DNA from: Thermoleophilia bacterium SCSIO 60948
GTDB lineage: Bacteria; Actinomycetota; Thermoleophilia; Solirubrobacterales; 70-9
NCBI GenBank assembly: GCA_021496505.1
Contig: CP053031.1
Coordinates: 2,658,001-2,722,000 of the forward strand
Direction of reading: 5' to 3'
DNA length: 64,000 bases
In this document: one piece after another, positions 8,354 to 17,044 of the stretch
How positions within the stretch are numbered: the stretch's first letter is position 1
How the letters are laid out: each line of letters starts with the position of its first letter
Program-made: the position numbers and the translations under genes
Notes under the pieces: generated by a model
The model's input: the letters and a program-made list of their open reading frames with translations, nothing else
The model's database searches: none
What the model was told of the DNA's origin: nothing

Positions 8354-8659
8354 ATGGCTGAGCGGGTCGCGCGCTACGGACGGATGGAGGCCGCGGAGGG
8401 ACGCGGCGGCGAGCTCGCGGAGCTGATGCTCGCCGAGGCCGCGAAGCTCGAGGATCTCGACGGCTGCCTGATCTACCTCGTCAACCGCTCGCGATCCGAC
8501 CCGGACTCGGTGTGGATCACAGAGCTGTGGCGGAGCCAGGAGGATCTCGACGCGTCGATCGCCGACATCGACCCGGAATCGGTCGCCAAGGTCCGCGAGC
8601 TGGTCGTCGACGGCGGGATGATCGAGCTCGACCTGCTCGGCGGCAAGGGCCCCGCCTAG
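8354..8659 (+). CDS. Antibiotic biosynthesis monooxygenase (ABM) domain protein
   Basis: A 101-residue single ABM/dimeric alpha-beta barrel domain. It has the pattern VARYGRMEAAEGRGGELAEL, a middle GCLIYLVNRS strand, and W(I)TELWRSQEDLDAS. Such proteins are small cofactor-free monooxygenases or haem-degrading enzymes, or act as dimeric scaffolds. ATG 8354 is 23 bases after the carboxyltransferase stop on the same strand, so cotranscription is likely. The substrate is not readable. Confidence 0.85.
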   Translation: MAERVARYGRMEAAEGRGGELAELMLAEAAKLEDLDGCLIYLVNRSRSDPDSVWITELWRSQEDLDASIADIDPESVAKVRELVVDGGMIELDLLGGKGPA

Positions 8660-8663
8660 GGGC

Positions 8664-9308
8664 TCAGGACGGAGCCCGCGCGAGCCCGATCAGGTGCGGG
8701 ATCGGCGGGTTGAGGCGCATCGGCGCGAACCCGAAGCGCTCGGCCGACTCGATCTCGAACCCGGCCTCCGCGATCGCCCGCTCGGTGTCGCGAGCGAGGT
8801 GGCAGCCGCCGGCGAGCAGCGGCCAGATGCCGACGCCGTCGGCGGCCTTCGCAAGCAGGCGACCGGCGCCACGCCGCGGCACCACGTGCTCGTAGAAGCG
8901 CAGCTCCCCGCCCGGCCTCAGCACGCGACGGATCTCGGCCAGCGCCCGCGCCTGATCGCCGGCGGAGCAGAGCACGAGGCTCACGACCACCGCGTCGGCG
9001 CTCGCGTCGGCGAGCGGCAGCTCTTCGGCGGTGCCGGCGATCACCTCGACCGGGATCGGCGCGCTCGGGGCGGCCGCCTGCGCCTCGGCGCGCAGCGTCG
9101 GTTCGGGTTCGACGGCGACGAGGCCGGTGACCTGCGGCGGATAGAGCCCGAAGGTCAGCCCGGGGCCCGCACCGACCTCGACGACCTCGCCGGCGATCCC
9201 GTCGAGCAACCGGACTCGATGCTCGCGCGCGCCTCGCTCCTCGATCTCGCCCGCGACCCGCAGGTAGCTGCGGGCGAACCGCGGGCGCTCGATGTCGGCC
9301 GGCGCCAC
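8664..9308 (-). CDS. Class I SAM-dependent methyltransferase
   Basis: A 214-residue protein from a GTG start at 9308 (VAPADIERP), five bases past the stop of the DUF899 gene. Motif I VVEVGAGPGLTFG, the acidic end of strand 2 (VAVEPEPT), motif II (PLADASADAVVVSLVLCS) and the LRPGGELRFYEHV block are typical of Methyltransf_11/UbiE-like enzymes. It ends with a hydrophobic region containing GCHLARDTERAIAEAGF, as in small phospholipid or thiol methyltransferases. The acceptor is unknown. Confidence 0.88.
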   Translation of the reverse strand: MAPADIERPRFARSYLRVAGEIEERGAREHRVRLLDGIAGEVVEVGAGPGLTFGLYPPQVTGLVAVEPEPTLRAEAQAAAPSAPIPVEVIAGTAEELPLADASADAVVVSLVLCSAGDQARALAEIRRVLRPGGELRFYEHVVPRRGAGRLLAKAADGVGIWPLLAGGCHLARDTERAIAEAGFEIESAERFGFAPMRLNPPIPHLIGLARAPS

Positions 9309-9313
9309 GGCCG

Positions 9314-9991
9314 TCAGGCCGCCTCGGCCTCGTGGAGGTCGTGGTAGTTCCACCAGCCGTAGGGCGGCGTCTGCGGCCAGCCCTCCGGCGAGTCCTCCCA
9401 CTCCTCCTGGCGACCGTAGGGGGTCAGGTCGAGGTGGGTCCACAGCGAGCCGACCTCGTCGCCGCGATCGTTGACGAAGTAGGTCCGGTAGACGTCGTCG
9501 CCGTCGCGCAGGAACACGTTCGTGCCGTGCCACTCGTCGACCCCGTGGTCGGCGTCGAAGTCGTCGAGGATCGTGAACCACGGATGGTCCCAGCCCATCT
9601 GGCGCCGGCAGCGGTGCAGGGCCTCCTGGTCGCCGCGCGAGACCATCACGAAGTTCGTGTCGCGCGCCCGCAGGTGGGCGAGGTGGCCGATCTGGTCGGC
9701 CATCAGCGAGCAGCCGATGCAGCCACGCTCGGGGTAGTTCGACATCCCCGGGTCCATGAAGAAGCGATAGACGATGAGCTGCCGGCGTCCGTCGAACAGA
9801 TCGGCGAGTCCGACCCGGCCCTCGGGTCCCTCGAACTCGTAGTCGCGCTCGACCCGGACCATCGGCATGCGGCGCCGCTTCGCCGCGAGCGCGTCGCGGG
9901 CCCGGGTCAGCTCCTTCTCGGCGACGAGCAGCTCGGTCCGGGACCGCTCCCAGTCCGCGGGCGAGACGACTTCGGGCATCGGCTGGTCCAT
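9314..9991 (-). CDS. DUF899 thioredoxin-fold protein
   Basis: A 225-residue DUF899 protein. ATG 9991 is supported by GGAGGG just upstream. A helical N-terminal part (about 1-60: WERSRTELLVAEKELTRARD) leads into a thioredoxin-like domain with the family blocks DLFDGRRQLIVYRFFMDP, RGCIGCSLMADQIGHL and TNFVMVSRG. The CIGCS motif replaces the thioredoxin CxxC. A C-terminal WNYHDLHE tail is also characteristic. The biochemical role of the family is unproven; a redox role is inferred from fold. It is translationally close to the methyltransferase. Confidence 0.88.
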   Translation of the reverse strand: MDQPMPEVVSPADWERSRTELLVAEKELTRARDALAAKRRRMPMVRVERDYEFEGPEGRVGLADLFDGRRQLIVYRFFMDPGMSNYPERGCIGCSLMADQIGHLAHLRARDTNFVMVSRGDQEALHRCRRQMGWDHPWFTILDDFDADHGVDEWHGTNVFLRDGDDVYRTYFVNDRGDEVGSLWTHLDLTPYGRQEEWEDSPEGWPQTPPYGWWNYHDLHEAEAA

Positions 9992-10142
9992 CGGGCCCTC
10001 CAGACCTGACTCGATTCGAACTCCGGTCCGGTCCAGTCCATCACACACCTCGAGGCGCCGACGGGGCGCCCAGGGGAGCGAGCCGGGTCCGCTCAGGGTG
10101 TTTTTCGGTGGACGGCGCCGACCGGGACGCAAGGATGGGCGA

Positions 10143-10910
10143 ATGGAAGCAATCCGAAGCGAGAACGAGGCCGCGGCGGGCGGCACCGAGCCGATCGTCT
10201 CGGGCATCGACCTGCGCCGCGTCTACGGCGAGGGCGGCGCCGAGGTCCGTGCGCTCGACGGTGTCAGCGTCGACTTTCCCAAGGGTGGCTTCACCGCGGT
10301 CATGGGACCGTCGGGGTCGGGCAAGTCGACGCTCATGCACGTCCTCGCCGGGCTCGATCGCCCGACCTCGGGCGAGGTGCGGATCGACGGGGTCGATCTC
10401 TCGGGCCTCGACGACGCCGCGCTGACGCGGCTGCGGCGCGACAAGCTCGGGTTCGTCTTCCAGTTCTTCAACCTCCTGCCGGTCCTCAGCGCGCGCGAGA
10501 ACATCGAGCTTCCGCTGCGCCTCGCCGGACGCGAGGCCGACCCGGAGCGCGAGCGGGCGCTGGTCGACGCGATCGGCCTCGCCGACCGGCTCGGCCACCG
10601 CCCCTCCGAGTTGTCGGGGGGCCAGCAGCAGCGCGTCGCGATCGCCCGCGCGCTGCTCTCCGAGCCGGCGATCGTGTTCGCCGACGAGCCGACCGGCAAC
10701 CTCGACACGCAGGCGAGCGCCGAGGTGCTGGCGCTGCTGCGCCGCGCCGTCGACGACTTCGGCCAGACCGTCGCGATGGTGACCCATGACGCGCAGGCGG
10801 CGGCCGTCGCCGACCGCGTCCTCGTGATGGTCGACGGGCGGATCGTCGCCGACGAGCCCGTCGTCGATGCGGCGGGCGTCCTCGAGCTGATGGCGCGCGC
10901 CGCGAGCTGA
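10143..10910 (+). CDS. MacB/LolD-type ABC transporter ATP-binding protein
   Basis: A 255-residue ABC ATPase. Walker A GPSGSGKST (about 59-67), Q-loop FQFFNLLP, signature LSGGQQQR, Walker B IVFADEPTGNLD and H-loop VTHD are all present. The FQFFNLLP and EPTGNLD variants are typical of the LolD/MacB/YknY group, which drives FtsX-type permeases in export or lipoprotein extraction. ATG 10143 is used. Its stop TGA overlaps the ATG of the next gene in TGATG, so the two are translationally coupled. Confidence 0.95.
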   Translation: MEAIRSENEAAAGGTEPIVSGIDLRRVYGEGGAEVRALDGVSVDFPKGGFTAVMGPSGSGKSTLMHVLAGLDRPTSGEVRIDGVDLSGLDDAALTRLRRDKLGFVFQFFNLLPVLSARENIELPLRLAGREADPERERALVDAIGLADRLGHRPSELSGGQQQRVAIARALLSEPAIVFADEPTGNLDTQASAEVLALLRRAVDDFGQTVAMVTHDAQAAAVADRVLVMVDGRIVADEPVVDAAGVLELMARAAS

Positions 10911-13459
10911 TGGCCCGGATCGCGCTCCGAAACCTCGCGACGCGGAAGCTCCGCGCCGTCCTCACCGCGCTCGCGATCGCGCTCGGGGTGATGATGATCT
11001 CCGGGACCTACATCCTCACGGACACGATCGATCGGTCGTTCGAGCGCATCTTCACGCAGTCGAACGAGGGCATCGACGCGATCGTGACCAGCCGCGAGGC
11101 CGTCGAGACCCAGGACGGCTCCCAGCCGCCGGTCCCCGCCTCGCTGCTCGCTGACGTCGAGCGCGCGCCCGGGGTCGAGGCGGCCGAGGGGTCGATCGCC
11201 GACCCGGGCGTGCGGATCATCGGCTCCGACGGCGAGCCCGTGGGCGGCAACGGCGCGCCGACGTTCGCCTTCTCGGCCGGTGAGGAGCGCTTCGACCCAC
11301 TGACCTACGACGAGGGCGGCCCGCCGCGCTCCGACGATCAGGTCGCGCTGCTCAAGGCGACCGCCGACTCGGAGGGCTTCGAGATCGGAGACGAGGTCGA
11401 GCTCGCCGGGCAGGCAGAGACGCGCTGGTTCGAGCTCGCCGGGATCGCGACGCTCGGCGACACCGAGTCCTTCGGCGGCGCGACCGCCGCGGTGCTGACG
11501 CTGCCGGCCGCGCAGGAGCTGACGGGCAAGCAGGACCGCTTCGATCAGATCAGCGTCGCCGCCGAGCCGGGGGTCAACCCGAACCAGCTCGTCGGCACGC
11601 TCGAGCGTGAGCTGCCGCGCTCGGTCACGATCGAGACCGGGGCCGAGAACGCCGCGTCGGCTCAGCAGGACGTCGGCGAGTTCATCGGCTTCCTGCAGAC
11701 GGCGCTGCTGATATTCGCCGCGATCGCGCTGTTCGTGGCGGCGTTCCTGATCTTCAACACGTTCTCGATCACCGTCGCCCAGCGCACGCGGGAGTTCGCG
11801 ATGCTGCGAACGCTCGGCGCGTCGCGGCGCCAGATCGTCGCGTCGGTGGGCTTCGAGGCACTCGCGATCGGAGCGTTCGCGTCGGTCGTCGGACTGCTCG
11901 CCGGGCTCGCGTTCGCGCCAGCGATCACGGCGCTGTTCGAGGCCGCCGGCATCGATCTGCCGAGCGACGGCAACGTCGTCGAGGCGCGCACCGTCGTCGT
12001 ATCGCTCGCCGTCGGGCTGCTCGTCACGCTCGCCGCGGCGCTGATCCCCGCCCGCCGCGCCACGCGCATCCCACCGGTTCAGGGACTCCGCGAGGGCGCC
12101 GTGCTCGAGACCCGGCGCGACCGCGGCCGGCGAAACGCGCTCGGCCTGGTGCTCACCGCGCTCGGCATCGCGGCGATGGTCCTGGGACTGCTCGGCGTCC
12201 TCGACCCCGGTGAGCTCGGCGTCGGGATCGGCGCCGCGGGGGTCTTCCTCGGCATCGCCCTGCTGAGCCCGGTCCTCGTGGGCCCACTCGCCTCGGCGTT
12301 CGGCCGCCCGCTCGAGCGGCTGCGTGGGATGCCCGCTCGGCTCGCCCGCGAGAACGCGGTCCGCGTCCCGGGGCGGACCGCGATCACGGCGGCCGCGCTG
12401 ATGATCGGCGTCGCGCTCGTCGCGTTCGTCGCGATCTTCGCTGCCGGGATCCGTGCGTCGATCGACGACGCGATCGACTCGACCCTCCAGGGCGATCTCA
12501 TCGTCGCCAATACCGACGGCTTCTCCGACATCCCGGCCGCGGTGACCGACGAGATCGCGGCGATCGATGGCGTCGCAACGGCCTCGCCGCTGCGCTACAC
12601 GCAGGACGAGGTCGAGGGCGCCGGCGCCGGGTTCCTGACCCTGGTCGACCCGGCGACGGCCGCGGAGGTACTCACCCTCGACTGGGTCGACGGCTCGGCG
12701 GCGACGCTCGGCGAGCTCGGTCCCTCGGATGCCGTTGTCGACTCCGACTGGGCGAGTGAGAACGCGATCGCGGTCGGTGACGAGTTCACCGCGCTGACGC
12801 CGAGCGGGAAGGAGCTCCGGCTGACCGCGATCGGCAGCTTCCGCGACCAGACCGACTTCATCGGCGACTACGCCGCATCCGACGAGAACGCCGCGGCGTT
12901 CAACGAGGAGGCGACGATCTCGAACCTGTTCGTCGACCTCGAGCCCGGCGCCTCGGGCACCGAGGTCCGGTCGGCGATCGACTCGCTCGCCGCCGAGCGC
13001 TTCCCGACCGTCGAGGCACAGGACCAGGAGGAGCTCAAGGACTCGATCGGCGAGCAGCTGAACACGCTGCTCGGCGTCGTCTACGCGCTGCTCGGGCTGG
13101 CCGTCGTCGTCTCGCTGTTCGGGATCGTCAACACGCTGGCGCTGTCGATCCACGAGCGCACGCGCGAGCTCGGCCTGCTGCGCGCGGTCGGCACCTCGCG
13201 CAGCCAGGTGCGGCGGATGGTCCGCTACGAGTCGGTGATCACGGCGCTGATCGGGGCCGTCCTCGGGCTCGCGCTGGGCGTCGTGTTCGCCGCCCTCGTC
13301 AGCATCCCGCTCGCCGACGAGGGCTTCGTCCTGGCGATCCCGATCGGCACGCTCGCGGTCCTGCTCGTCGTCTCGATCGTTGCCGGCGTCCTCGCCGCGA
13401 TCGGCCCGGCCCGGCGCGCCTCGAGGATCGACGTCCTCGAGGCGCTCTCCTACGAGTAG
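10910..13459 (+). CDS. FtsX/MacB-family ABC transporter permease (two FtsX domains)
   Basis: An 849-residue permease. The first TM helix (about 18-38) leads to a long extracellular MacB periplasmic-core domain, then three helices (about 260-390) of the first FtsX domain. Another extracellular part follows, then a final three-helix FtsX domain ending in the RRASRIDVLEALSYE tail. This duplicated layout is that of the large FtsX-like exporters of Gram-positive bacteria. With the ATPase just upstream it should form a mechanotransmission ABC system exporting a peptide, lipid or antibiotic. No dedicated substrate gene is adjacent. Confidence 0.93.
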   Translation: MARIALRNLATRKLRAVLTALAIALGVMMISGTYILTDTIDRSFERIFTQSNEGIDAIVTSREAVETQDGSQPPVPASLLADVERAPGVEAAEGSIADPGVRIIGSDGEPVGGNGAPTFAFSAGEERFDPLTYDEGGPPRSDDQVALLKATADSEGFEIGDEVELAGQAETRWFELAGIATLGDTESFGGATAAVLTLPAAQELTGKQDRFDQISVAAEPGVNPNQLVGTLERELPRSVTIETGAENAASAQQDVGEFIGFLQTALLIFAAIALFVAAFLIFNTFSITVAQRTREFAMLRTLGASRRQIVASVGFEALAIGAFASVVGLLAGLAFAPAITALFEAAGIDLPSDGNVVEARTVVVSLAVGLLVTLAAALIPARRATRIPPVQGLREGAVLETRRDRGRRNALGLVLTALGIAAMVLGLLGVLDPGELGVGIGAAGVFLGIALLSPVLVGPLASAFGRPLERLRGMPARLARENAVRVPGRTAITAAALMIGVALVAFVAIFAAGIRASIDDAIDSTLQGDLIVANTDGFSDIPAAVTDEIAAIDGVATASPLRYTQDEVEGAGAGFLTLVDPATAAEVLTLDWVDGSAATLGELGPSDAVVDSDWASENAIAVGDEFTALTPSGKELRLTAIGSFRDQTDFIGDYAASDENAAAFNEEATISNLFVDLEPGASGTEVRSAIDSLAAERFPTVEAQDQEELKDSIGEQLNTLLGVVYALLGLAVVVSLFGIVNTLALSIHERTRELGLLRAVGTSRSQVRRMVRYESVITALIGAVLGLALGVVFAALVSIPLADEGFVLAIPIGTLAVLLVVSIVAGVLAAIGPARRASRIDVLEALSYE

Positions 13460-13486
13460 TTCTGCGGCCCTGGTAGAAACGCCGCG

Positions 13487-14179
13487 ATGAGCGCTGAGAC
13501 CAGATCGGGTCCGCGCCTGTCCGAGCGCCTCCACGCCGAGTTGCGCGGGCGGATCCTCGACGGCGAGCTCGCGCCCGGCGAGCGACTGCCGTCCGAGCGC
13601 GCGATCGCCGAGGAGCACGGGATCAATCGCCACGCCGTCCGGGAGGCACTGAAACGACTCGAGCAGGCCGGCCTGATCTCGATCTCGCAGGGCGGCGCGA
13701 CCCGGGTTCGCGACTGGCGCGACTCGGGCGGGCTCGAGGTGCTGCTCGACCTCGTGATGAGCTCGCAGGGGCCGCCACCGCTCGAGCTGATCCGCTCCGT
13801 GCTCGAGATGCGGGCGACGATCGGCATCGACGCGGCGAGGCTCTGCGCCGAGCGCGCCGACGCCGAGGAGCGCGAGCTCGTCAGCTCGGCGGCGGACTCC
13901 GTCGCCGTCGCGATCGAGGCGGGCGAGAGCAGCGTCGACGAGCTCCACGCCGAGCTCTGGCGGCGGATCGTCGCGGGCTCGCAGAACATCGCCTACCGGC
14001 TGGCGCTCAACTCGCTCGTCACCGCCGTCGACGCCTACGAGGAGATCGCCGCCGTGCTGCGACCGAGCGACGTCGACGGGATGCGTCGCCTCGGCTCGGC
14101 GGTGGCCGCCGGGGAGGCCGACCGGGCGGGCGCCGCGGCCGAGCGACTGCTCGCGCCTGACATCGGCGCGCTCGGGTGA
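13487..14179 (+). CDS. GntR family (FadR/FCD-type) transcriptional regulator
   Basis: A 230-residue regulator. The winged helix-turn-helix at about residues 10-75 has the GntR hallmarks LRGRILDGELAPGERLPSERAIAEEHGINRHAVREALKRLEQAGLI in outline. The C-terminal 140 residues are all-helical, as in the FadR/FCD effector-binding domains that sense acyl-CoA or organic acids. Two FadR-type operators lie upstream of the fatty acid hydroxylase gene about 550 bases away, a likely target. A degenerate half site (TGGTAGAAAC) lies just upstream of its own start, so weak autoregulation is possible. Confidence 0.88.
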   Translation: MSAETRSGPRLSERLHAELRGRILDGELAPGERLPSERAIAEEHGINRHAVREALKRLEQAGLISISQGGATRVRDWRDSGGLEVLLDLVMSSQGPPPLELIRSVLEMRATIGIDAARLCAERADAEERELVSSAADSVAVAIEAGESSVDELHAELWRRIVAGSQNIAYRLALNSLVTAVDAYEEIAAVLRPSDVDGMRRLGSAVAAGEADRAGAAAERLLAPDIGALG

Positions 14180-14216
14180 GCGCAGCGGCCGACGTGGCCG
14201 CGCTGAAGCCCCCTCC

Positions 14217-14600
14217 CTAGGGAGGCGTCGGTGCCTCGTCGATCGCGATCTCTCGCGATCTCGCCGACAGGCAGCGGCCCGAGCGGACACGCTTCGCGGC
14301 GGTCTTGGCATAGAACGTCTCGCCGGCCACCGCGCTGTCGGCGAACGCCGACCAGTGCCCCTCGACGTCCGTGCGATCGGTGCCGACGACCTCATCCGGC
14401 CCCCGGCGCTTTCGCATCAGCAGCACCTGTCGCCCGCGAATGCAGCTCGGCTTGCTCGACTTCGCCTCGCCCTCGAATCCAGCGGGCACGGGGTTCGTCC
14501 TGATGCCGAGCCGGGTCTTCGTGCCCTCGGCGGCGCTCGCCTCGCCGACGCAAGCCACCAGGGCGATCGCGGCGAGCACGGATGCGAGCTTGCGGTTCAA
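14217..14600 (-). CDS. Small exported protein, possible lipoprotein
   Basis: A 127-residue protein. I chose TTG 14600 because GGGGG lies five bases upstream and the product then begins with a good signal peptide (MNRKLASVLAAIAL). The processing site is ambiguous: LVAC fits a lipobox, and ASA|AE fits signal peptidase I. The mature part reads CIRGRQVLLMRKRRGPDEVVG, then TDVEGHWSAF, FYAKTA and RCLSARS. This beta-rich pattern with two Cys residues recurs in secreted repeat proteins of related actinobacteria, but no function is known. It is divergent from the hydroxylase gene and shares the operator-bearing intergenic region. Confidence 0.65.
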   Translation of the reverse strand: MNRKLASVLAAIALVACVGEASAAEGTKTRLGIRTNPVPAGFEGEAKSSKPSCIRGRQVLLMRKRRGPDEVVGTDRTDVEGHWSAFADSAVAGETFYAKTAAKRVRSGRCLSARSREIAIDEAPTPP

Positions 14601-14709
14601 GACAACCCCCAGGGTCGGCTGGACGAGTTCGTAGGTCGTGACGACCCTCGCCCAGCGAGCTCGTGAGGTCAAGCACCTCGCTGCGCAGGTTGCGCGCCGC
14701 CGGCCGAAG

Positions 14710-14741
14710 TGGTACAACCAGTCGGGTCACTGGTCCAACCA
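14710..14741 (+). promoter_or_regulatory. Two FadR-type GntR operators
   Basis: TGGTACAACCA (14710-14720) and TGGTCCAACCA (14731-14741) both fit the FadR-subfamily consensus TNGTNNNACNA. Their centres are 21 bp apart, which is two helical turns. They lie 18-49 bases upstream of the hydroxylase ATG, in the region shared with the divergent exported-protein gene. The GntR regulator at 13487-14179 is the obvious candidate ligand. Confidence 0.7.
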
Positions 14742-14758
14742 GCGGAGGCGAGCCGCGC

Positions 14759-15694
14759 ATGGGAGCGCTGAGCATGGAAACGCTGATCCTCAGCGCCATA
14801 CCTGTCTTCTTCATCACGATGGGGCTCGAGGCCCTGGCGCTGCGCCACGCGGCGAAGGAGAACGCCGAGGAGGCGGCGGCCGACCCGGGTTTCGTCGGCT
14901 ACGAGGCCAAGGACACCAGGACCAGCCTCGCGATGGGCACGGGACACCTCGCGATCGGCGCGGTCTGGAAGCTCGCGATGACCGCGATCTACGCGGCCAT
15001 CTACCTGATCAGCCCGTTCAAGCTCCCGATCGAGGCCTGGTGGACGTGGGTGATCCTGTTCTTCGCCGACGACTTCTTCTACTACTGGTATCACCGCGGC
15101 CACCACCGGGTGCGGATCTTCTGGGCGACCCACGTCGTCCACCACTCCTCGCAGCACTACAACCTCTCGACCGCGCTGCGCCAGGACTGGTCGCCGTTCA
15201 CCGCGACGCTCTTTTGGATGCCCTCGGCGCTGTTCTTCCCGCCGTGGATGATCCTGCTGGCGATCGCCTGGAACCTGCTCTACCAGTTCACCCTCCACAC
15301 CGAGGTGATCGACAAGTACCCGCGGCCGATCGAGTTCCTGTTCAACACGCCGAGCCACCACCGCGTCCACCACGGCTCGCAGGAGCAATACCTCGATCGA
15401 AACTACGGCGGCATCCTGATCATCTGGGACCGGATGTTCGGCACGTTCGAGCCCGAGGGCGAGCGCGTGCGCTACGGCCTGACGAAGAACATCGAGACGT
15501 TCAACCCGATCAAGGTCGCCTACGGTGAGTTCGCGGCGATCTGGCGCGACGTCCGCGCGGCCCGGAGCTTGCGCGACCGGCTCGGGTTCATGTTCAAGGG
15601 CCCCGGCTGGGAGCCGCGGCGCGGCACCCCACCCGAGCCCGAGGGTCGTGTGATCGAGGACGGCCGGCTGGCCGCCGTCACCCGCGAGAGCTGA
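14759..15694 (+). CDS. Fatty acid hydroxylase / sterol desaturase family membrane di-iron enzyme
   Basis: A 311-residue membrane protein with four or more helices. The di-iron His clusters are visible: FYYWYHRGHH near residue 112, HVVHHSSQHYN near 128, and HTEV...SHHRVHHGS near 186-206. Family members hydroxylate or desaturate lipids using O2 at the membrane. ATG 14759 follows GGAGG at a long spacing; ATG 14774 (MSMETLI-like) with GGGAG at 14761 is an alternative. Two FadR-like operators upstream suggest control by an acyl-CoA-responsive GntR regulator, which fits a lipid-modifying role. Confidence 0.9.
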   Translation: MGALSMETLILSAIPVFFITMGLEALALRHAAKENAEEAAADPGFVGYEAKDTRTSLAMGTGHLAIGAVWKLAMTAIYAAIYLISPFKLPIEAWWTWVILFFADDFFYYWYHRGHHRVRIFWATHVVHHSSQHYNLSTALRQDWSPFTATLFWMPSALFFPPWMILLAIAWNLLYQFTLHTEVIDKYPRPIEFLFNTPSHHRVHHGSQEQYLDRNYGGILIIWDRMFGTFEPEGERVRYGLTKNIETFNPIKVAYGEFAAIWRDVRAARSLRDRLGFMFKGPGWEPRRGTPPEPEGRVIEDGRLAAVTRES

Positions 15695-15726
15695 GCTCTC
15701 TCCGAGCCGGGTGACGAACGCCCCGA

Positions 15727-16287
15727 CTATCCGGGGTTTCGTCCCTCGGTGGGCCCGCGGCGGGAACCCTCGCGCCACTCGCGAGCGAGCACGGCGAAGT
15801 CGAGCTCGCTCGTCAGCTCTCCCTTGACGTGCTCGTTCTCGATCAGGTGCGCCTCGCGCCGGAACCCGAGCCGCTCGAAGAGCCGCGCCGAGGCGACGTT
15901 GCGGTCGTCGAGCCGCGCCGTCACCCGGCGCATCCCCAGTTCGCCGAACAGCATTCCGACGAGCGCACCGACCGCCTCCGTCGCGTAGCCGCGACCACCG
16001 TGGCGGGGGTCGAAGACGACCCCGACCTCGACCGTGGCCTCGGCCGGGTCGCGGTGGAACGCGACCACCTCGCCGATCAGGCGGTCGTCGCCGGCCATCG
16101 CGACCGCGAGGCTCATGACGGAATCCCGCTGTGGACCGAGCATCGCCTCACCGGTCTTGCCGCTCACGCTCTCACGCGCCTCGCTGCCGCGCCGCGGACC
16201 GAACGGCAGATATCGGGCGACGTCCTCGCGCGAGATGAAGCCCTCGTAGACCTCGAGATCGTCGTCGCGAAACGCCCGCAGTCGCAA
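15727..16287 (-). CDS. GNAT acetyltransferase, RimJ/RimL type
   Basis: A 186-residue GNAT protein. It has the RimJ-like opening LRAFRDDDLEVYEGFISREDVARYLP, the VEVGVVFDPRHGGRGYATEAV acetyl-CoA site (R-G-x-G-Y-A) and the SARLFERLGFRREA C-terminal motif. Such enzymes N-acetylate protein alpha-amines, amino sugars or small amines. No ATG or GTG is in frame upstream of the core, so I used TTG 16287. The sequence before it (LPVETARLRLRAF) also looks native, so the true start may be a rarer codon a little further upstream. Confidence 0.83.
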   Translation of the reverse strand: MRLRAFRDDDLEVYEGFISREDVARYLPFGPRRGSEARESVSGKTGEAMLGPQRDSVMSLAVAMAGDDRLIGEVVAFHRDPAEATVEVGVVFDPRHGGRGYATEAVGALVGMLFGELGMRRVTARLDDRNVASARLFERLGFRREAHLIENEHVKGELTSELDFAVLAREWREGSRRGPTEGRNPG

Positions 16288-16322
16288 CCGCGCGGTCTCG
16301 ACGGGGAGCGTCGGCCGCGGAC

Positions 16323-16571
16323 TCAGGCCTCGACAGCTCCGGCGCCGCCGTCGTCGCCCTCGGCGGCCGGCTTCTTGGCGTTCTCGACCGCCTTTCGCAT
16401 CGCCTCGGTCGCCTCGCCGCTCGTCATTCCGGCCTCGCGCGCCGCGACGGCGAGCTGGCGGACGCCGAGTTCGATCTGGCGATCGGAGAGGTCGTCGAGC
16501 GGGATGCCGAGCGATGCGTAGTGCTCGCGGATCTTCGCGACCACGGCGGCTCGCTTCTCGAGCGAGGTCAT
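16323..16571 (-). CDS. Small helical hypothetical protein
   Basis: An 82-residue protein from ATG 16571. It is mostly predicted helix (TSLEKRAAVVAKIREHYASLG, then DRQIELGVRQLAVAARE) and ends with a charged, Gly-rich tail. There are no signal peptide or Cys residues. I recognise no family. It is oriented with the acetyltransferase gene and could be cotranscribed with it. Confidence 0.6.
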   Translation of the reverse strand: MTSLEKRAAVVAKIREHYASLGIPLDDLSDRQIELGVRQLAVAAREAGMTSGEATEAMRKAVENAKKPAAEGDDGGAGAVEA

Positions 16572-16630
16572 GAGCGCGTCTCTAGCCGCCCGCGGCGCGC
16601 CGAAACCCGCCCTCCACCCGACTTTCGCCG

Positions 16631-17008
16631 CTAGAGCAGCGTCCAGAGCGCGAGCGCGGTGAGACCGAGGCTCGTCGCGGTGAAGGAAGCGACCGTCACG
16701 AGCTTGTAGACGGGGTTCTCCTTCGCGCCCGGGCCCCACGCCAGCGGGAGGAAGAGCAATGGGTTGACGATCAGCCCGAATGCGAGCGCGCCGGTGATCG
16801 CCGCCGGGCGCTCGGGGACCAGCAGCTCGACCGCGATCAGGATCAGGCCCATCATCACCCAGTCGAGGTGGAGCTGGAGGAAACGCCTCGGGGCCGGCAC
16901 GCCGCGGTCGCGAAACCACTCGGGCTTCTCGGTCGCGGCGAGGACGAGCCACCCGGACAGGCCGGCGAGCGCGAGCGAGATCAGACCGAGCGATCCGAGG
17001 ATTCCCAT
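16631..17008 (-). CDS. Four-helix membrane protein (possible HAB-mutase/SOI-like)
   Basis: A 125-residue integral membrane protein with four hydrophobic segments (about 2-22, 48-68, 72-92, 102-124). The second segment contains LHLDWVMMG, which resembles the His-containing helix of small four-helix proteins such as hydroxylaminobenzene mutase and styrene oxide isomerase, but the match is only by eye. ATG 17008 (MGILGSLG) is preferred over ATG 17026. Its role is unknown. Confidence 0.6.
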   Translation of the reverse strand: MGILGSLGLISLALAGLSGWLVLAATEKPEWFRDRGVPAPRRFLQLHLDWVMMGLILIAVELLVPERPAAITGALAFGLIVNPLLFLPLAWGPGAKENPVYKLVTVASFTATSLGLTALALWTLL

Positions 17009-17044
17009 GGCGCGTGATCCAACCACGCGCGCCGCCCGGAGAGC

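Noticed and set aside
10223-14395. 1390-codon open frame on the minus strand opposite the MacB-type exporter genes
   Set aside because: It lies antisense to two clear genes, has the Arg/Glu/Asp-rich composition of a high-GC shadow frame and no domain.
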